A stretch of 17,731 nucleotides of DNA from contig DAITMB010000105.1 in the NCBI GenBank assembly GCA_036835375.1, positions 1-17,731 on the forward strand, written 5' to 3'. Below the pieces are notes generated by a model. That model was not told the DNA's origin, did no database searches, and saw nothing but the letters and a program-made list of their open reading frames with translations. The DNA comes from JANQTF01 sp036835375 (GTDB lineage: Bacteria; Bacteroidota; Bacteroidia; J057). Positions 15,171 through 17,731 of the stretch are shown here, one piece after another; positions within the stretch are counted from its first letter, which is position 1; each line of letters opens with the position of its first letter. Both the position numbers and the translations under genes were made by a program.

Positions 15171-15752
15171 ATGCCAGAACCCCACTTTCTGACCCACATT
15201 TTTAAAGAAAAGGACTTTTCAAGCGAGGAATTGGAAATCATTATTCCCAAATTCAGGAAAATTTCCTTTTCCAAGAATGATTTTTTGTTAGAAGAGGGAG
15301 AAGTAGAGAATCACTATTTTTTTATAGAAAGTGGGTTTGTGCGATCCTATGTCATGGACACTGAAGGGAATGACATCTCCACCAACTTTTATTCGATGGG
15401 AGATATTGTGATTGACTGGACGTCTTTTTTTCTGAGAAATCCCACCCGGGAAAATATCCAAGCCTTGACAGATTGTGTATGTTGGCAGTTGGATTTTGAA
15501 ACCTTTCAGCAGCTTTTTCACGGCATACAACGCTTCAGAGAGCAAGGTCGAACGACCTTGGTGAGCAGTTATTTCGCTCTGAAAAAGCACAGTGTCTCCA
15601 TGATCGCCGACCAAGCCAAAGAAAGGTACATTCGATTGTTGAAGGAAAAACCGCATATTGTTCAGAACGTGTCGCTCAAGCACATCGCCACTTACTTGGG
15701 CGTGACCGATACTTCCTTGAGCCGAATACGAAAAGAAATTACAGCCGAATGA
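15171..15752 (+). CDS. Crp/Fnr-family transcriptional regulator
   Basis: 193 residues, the usual length for Bacteroidota Crp/Fnr-type regulators. An N-terminal cyclic-nucleotide-binding-like beta-roll (about 20-110) has the pattern FSKNDFLLEEGEVENHYFFI (33-52), then a SGFVRSY (54-60) strand. The usual cAMP-contact Arg-Ser pair is not evident, so the ligand is unknown and may not be cAMP; there is also no Fnr-type cysteine cluster. A long dimerisation helix follows. The C-terminal helix-turn-helix is VSLKHIATYLGVTDTSLSRI (167-186), where recognition-helix residues TDTSLSRIRKE match the subgroup of such proteins in Bacteroidota. Its gene lies 83 bases before a three-gene operon on the same strand and may control it. 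The DNA here is more AT-rich than in the housekeeping part. Confidence 0.93.
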   Translation: MPEPHFLTHIFKEKDFSSEELEIIIPKFRKISFSKNDFLLEEGEVENHYFFIESGFVRSYVMDTEGNDISTNFYSMGDIVIDWTSFFLRNPTRENIQALTDCVCWQLDFETFQQLFHGIQRFREQGRTTLVSSYFALKKHSVSMIADQAKERYIRLLKEKPHIVQNVSLKHIATYLGVTDTSLSRIRKEITAE

Positions 15753-15835
15753 GCTTTCTTGCCCTATGACAAGTTTTGTGATCGGTGATGCAGGCAGCTT
15801 TGTCTCATCATTCATTCACACATCAACTTTTCAAC

Positions 15836-16186
15836 ATGGACCACCTGCAAGATTTTATGCTCCTCTTTCGGATGCCGCCTAGCGAACAAGTACCCACACT
15901 TGAAGAACAGATCGCGATGCAACAACAGTGGGGAATGTTCATCGGCGGCATTGCCGCACAAGCTAAACTCACTAGCGCCAGCCGCTTAGGCTTTGACGGG
16001 AATCTCATAGACTCAACGTCGGGAGTGAGCAAAGGCATTCACATCTTCAACAACGAAACCCTTAGTGGCAATATGATGGTAAAAGCTGCGACGTTAAGCG
16101 AGGCCACAGAAATAGCCCAAGCTTGCCCTGTTCTGGCCATGGGTGGCTCAGTGGAAGTGCGAAATATCATCCCAATGGAACAATAA
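15836..16186 (+). CDS. YCII-related (YciI-like) protein
   Basis: 116 residues from ATG 15836. It begins MDHLQDFMLLFRMPPSEQ and contains QQWGMFIGGIAAQAKL (30-45), 'GFDGNLID' and a closing VEVRNIIPME. This is the pattern of the YCII-related family in Bacteroidota, small dimeric alpha+beta barrel proteins (ferredoxin-like fold). Some relatives are enzymes, others occur fused to sigma factors; the reaction here is unknown. The frame is open upstream to GTG 15785, but the family starts at the chosen ATG. A candidate promoter (TTTG 15775-15778, CAGCTTTG 15795-15802) has short spacing and is doubtful. The next gene starts 11 bases after its stop, so it heads a three-gene operon. Confidence 0.85.
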   Translation: MDHLQDFMLLFRMPPSEQVPTLEEQIAMQQQWGMFIGGIAAQAKLTSASRLGFDGNLIDSTSGVSKGIHIFNNETLSGNMMVKAATLSEATEIAQACPVLAMGGSVEVRNIIPMEQ

Positions 16187-16197
16187 CCCCCGACAAC

Positions 16198-16641
16198 ATG
16201 AAAACGATATTTGACGCCAAAACGGTGGCAGAAATGACGGCACGAATCCATTCGCTGCAAGCTGATAGCCCTGCTCAGTGGGGGCAAATGGATGCCTACC
16301 AAATGCTAAAGCATTGCACCATGAGTGAAGAGATGTTTCAGGGAAAGAAAACCTATCAGCGCCTGTTCATCGGCAAATTATTTGGCGGAATGGCCTTGAA
16401 GAGCATTTTGAAGGATGACAAGCCCTTGCAAAAGAACCAACCTACCCATCCTGAAATGAAAGTGACGGGAACCGGAAATTTCCAAGCGGAAAAGGACAAG
16501 TGGATAGCGCTGCTGCAAGCCTACACTTCCTCTCAAGTCAAGGAGTTCATACACCCGTTTTTTGGAAAAATGACCAGCCAGCAAATCGGAACCTACGTGT
16601 ACAAGCACACAGACCACCATTTACGACAATTTGGTTGTTGA
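16198..16641 (+). CDS. DUF1569 DinB-like protein
   Basis: 147 residues from ATG 16198. Family features are AQWGQMDAYQMLKHCTMSEEM (26-46), LFGGMALKSILKDDKPL (61-77), and the C-terminal HTDHHLRQFG (137-146). DUF1569 belongs to the DinB/YfiT four-helix superfamily: His39, His137 and His141 sit where the metal-binding histidines occur. The function is unknown; related proteins are common in Bacteroidota and often lie with YCII or SRPBCC-type stress genes. The frame extends upstream to 16123 inside the YCII-like gene, but family similarity begins at the chosen ATG. It starts 11 bases after the YCII-like gene and ends 2 bases before the next start, so the three genes are very probably one operon. 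Confidence 0.88.
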   Translation: MKTIFDAKTVAEMTARIHSLQADSPAQWGQMDAYQMLKHCTMSEEMFQGKKTYQRLFIGKLFGGMALKSILKDDKPLQKNQPTHPEMKVTGTGNFQAEKDKWIALLQAYTSSQVKEFIHPFFGKMTSQQIGTYVYKHTDHHLRQFGC

Positions 16642-16643
16642 CC

Positions 16644-17279
16644 ATGCTGGCAAGTACCTTCATCATCATCACCCTTTTGTCCCTGATCCTGTTCTACCTC
16701 GGAACAGGAAAGGACAAAAGGGTATTGTGGGTGAGCATTGGATGGATACTCGTCATCGGCCTGATTTCGTATAGCGGATATTTTGAAAATACCCTCGCCA
16801 AGCCTCCGAGATTTCTCTTTGTCATTGTCGCGACGATCGGTTTATCGCTGTACCTGTATCGCATCACCCGACGAAATTCACTCCGCACCCCGTTCTTGGT
16901 GGCCGTTCATGTCCTGCGAATCCCCGTAGAAGTCACACTCTATCAACTATTTCTCCAAGAGAAAGTCCCCATCATCATGACATTCAAGGGGTATAATTTT
17001 GATATTTTGGTAGGGATATCTGCCATGATTCTGCTGGCCTATATGCTACTATCGCGAAAAAATCCACTCCAGCCGTTTTTTTTATGGTGGAATGTCGCGG
17101 GAATACTTTTTTTAGCAACCATTGTTGTCACCGCGATCCTTTCCTCCCCCCTGCCCATCCAGCAGCTAGCTTTCGACCAGCCAAACACAGCCGTGTTGAC
17201 ATTTCCCTTCAGTTTCCTCCCCGCCTACATCGTTCCCATCGTGCTTTTGTCCCACCTCCTGACAATCAGTAAGAGGTAG
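16644..17279 (+). CDS. Seven-helix membrane protein of unknown function
   Basis: 211 residues from ATG 16644, two bases after the DUF1569 stop codon, so translation is probably coupled. Hydrophobic helices are seen near 2-19, 28-45, 56-72, 84-104, 118-136, 146-167 and 184-206. Distinctive polar positions within or beside helices are RIPVEVTLYQLFLQEKVP (92-109), TFKGYNFDILVGISA (113-127) and QQLAFDQPN (173-181), which recall conserved segments of an uncharacterised Bacteroidota family. There is no recognisable transporter, rhomboid or protease motif, and no signal peptide beyond the first helix. It is the last gene of the operon with the YCII-like and DUF1569 genes. No terminator is clear after it; the repeat cluster starts within 20 bases. 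Confidence 0.8.
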   Translation: MLASTFIIITLLSLILFYLGTGKDKRVLWVSIGWILVIGLISYSGYFENTLAKPPRFLFVIVATIGLSLYLYRITRRNSLRTPFLVAVHVLRIPVEVTLYQLFLQEKVPIIMTFKGYNFDILVGISAMILLAYMLLSRKNPLQPFFLWWNVAGILFLATIVVTAILSSPLPIQQLAFDQPNTAVLTFPFSFLPAYIVPIVLLSHLLTISKR

Positions 17280-17294
17280 CGGTGGGGGCTGAAG

Positions 17295-17510
17295 GCGCTA
17301 CAAATGTTCAAGGCCGCTGGGGTTGAAAATGCTCCAACTCTAGGATTTTAAGACCCACCCGCTTCGTAGCGGTCAAACCTTTGTAGCTCAAGGAAACCTA
17401 CTTTCTTGCCCGACACCCTCGGGGTCGCACCTCGCAGTACCCCCGAACAATCACTCATGAGATGGAATCGCATCACAGCCCCATAAAGGTCGCATCGCTG
17501 TATTCCCTCG
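17295..17510. repeat. Cluster of degenerate ~51-base repeat units with small hairpins
   Basis: Units share a core of roughly GG-T-(C/T)-(G/A)-(C/A)-A followed by a 'TTTGTAGCTC'-like tail. Plus-strand copies have the core T at 17323 (GGGGTTGAA), 17373 (GGTCAAAC then TTTGTAGC), 17425 (GGGTCGCAC then TCGCAGTACC) and 17490 (GGTCGCATCGCTGTATTCC), spaced 50, 52 and 65 bases. An inverted copy reads on the minus strand as CGGCCTTGAAC then ATTTGTAGCGCC (17319-17295), giving the inverted pair GCTACAAA (17297-17304) and TTTGTAGC (17380-17387). A clean hairpin CCGCT-TCGT-AGCGG sits at 17359-17372. The pattern resembles interspersed palindromic repeats seen between genes in several Bacteroidota genomes; this comparison is from memory. 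Confidence 0.55.
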
Positions 17511-17623
17511 GCAAGTAATCCTGATAAAAAATGCCATATTTGAGGTGATTCTCGATTTCGATGGAGGATGCCACAAGCGCGGTGATTCTCCTGCCAATTT
17601 TCTCACAACTCTCGCCTTGACAC

Positions 17624-17731
17624 ATGGCTAAATTGATCGATCACATCCGCGACTTGCTGGGTTTGTCCACCTTCCTGCCCGCGCCTGTGCGCCCTCACGA
17701 CCCCCTCGGTGGCCTCATGGCCTACAAACAA
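17624..17731 (+). CDS. Possible start of a further gene, cut by the window edge
   Basis: An ATG at 17624 opens 36 codons that stay open to the end of the window: MAKLIDHIRDLLGLSTFL and then PAPVRPHDPLGGLMAYKQ. A stop codon lies two codons before the ATG in the same frame, so this would be the true start. I recognise no family. The composition looks plausible for a protein (amphipathic start, no unusual runs), but the opposite strand is also open here, and a 36-codon frame proves little. It is 345 bases beyond the membrane-protein gene, past the repeat cluster. Confidence 0.3.
   Translation, partial: MAKLIDHIRDLLGLSTFLPAPVRPHDPLGGLMAYKQ

Noticed and set aside
17473..17628. Minus-strand 50-codon frame ending at 17473
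   Set aside because: Its end is made of repeat-unit sequence, it has no recognisable family, and its length is within chance expectation.
1..17731. CRISPR arrays, tRNA or rRNA genes, insertion sequence ends
   Set aside because: I looked for regularly spaced identical repeats, cloverleaf-like CCA-ended genes and complete transposase genes with terminal repeats and found none that hold up. The repeats at the right end are too degenerate for CRISPR.

Overview
The window looks like a chromosomal segment of a member of the Bacteroidota, perhaps near Saprospiria or Cytophagia. The evidence is the contiguous ftsX - DUF3098 - uppP trio, the Bacteroidota-type ornithine aminotransferase, the Bacteroidota-type helix-hairpin-helix protein with a membrane anchor, Crp/Fnr, YCII and DUF1569 proteins typical of that phylum, and the near absence of Shine-Dalgarno sequences before start codons. 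Base composition is near 50% GC. Exactly 100 Ns (14830-14929) mark a scaffold join, so this is a draft assembly.

Positions 1-12224 carry a minus-strand run of thirteen housekeeping and metabolic genes. In transcription order these are: class I photolyase (phr), cell-division protein FtsX, a DUF3098 membrane protein, undecaprenyl-diphosphatase (uppP), dihydrofolate reductase (folA), a DinB-like protein, ornithine aminotransferase (rocD), a TraB/GumN-like secreted protein, a soluble histidine kinase, a four-repeat helix-hairpin-helix protein, adenine phosphoribosyltransferase (apt), acyl-CoA dehydrogenase, and the first 33 codons of a class III aminotransferase cut by the window edge. Most are probably several short transcription units, not one operon. 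DinB/rocD and ftsX/DUF3098/uppP are the tightest groups.

Positions 12225-17279 carry plus-strand genes. A long secreted protein of unknown family diverges from phr. It is followed by a decayed accessory patch: an AAA/DUF4143 ATPase that has lost its middle, the scaffold gap, and the C-terminal tail of an Rpn-type (PD-(D/E)XK) nuclease/transposase. Beyond it are a Crp/Fnr-family regulator and a compact three-gene operon (YCII-like protein, DUF1569 DinB-like protein, seven-helix membrane protein).

The last 450 bases hold degenerate ~51-base repeat units with hairpins and the start of a possible further gene. A second structured non-coding element is a nested inverted repeat at 146-242.

No complete undescribed defence or mobile system is evident. 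The most unusual items are the TraB/GumN protein lacking both conserved histidines, the nested inverted repeat, the internally deleted ATPase, the degenerate repeat cluster at the right end, and the uncharacterised small operon next to the Crp/Fnr gene.
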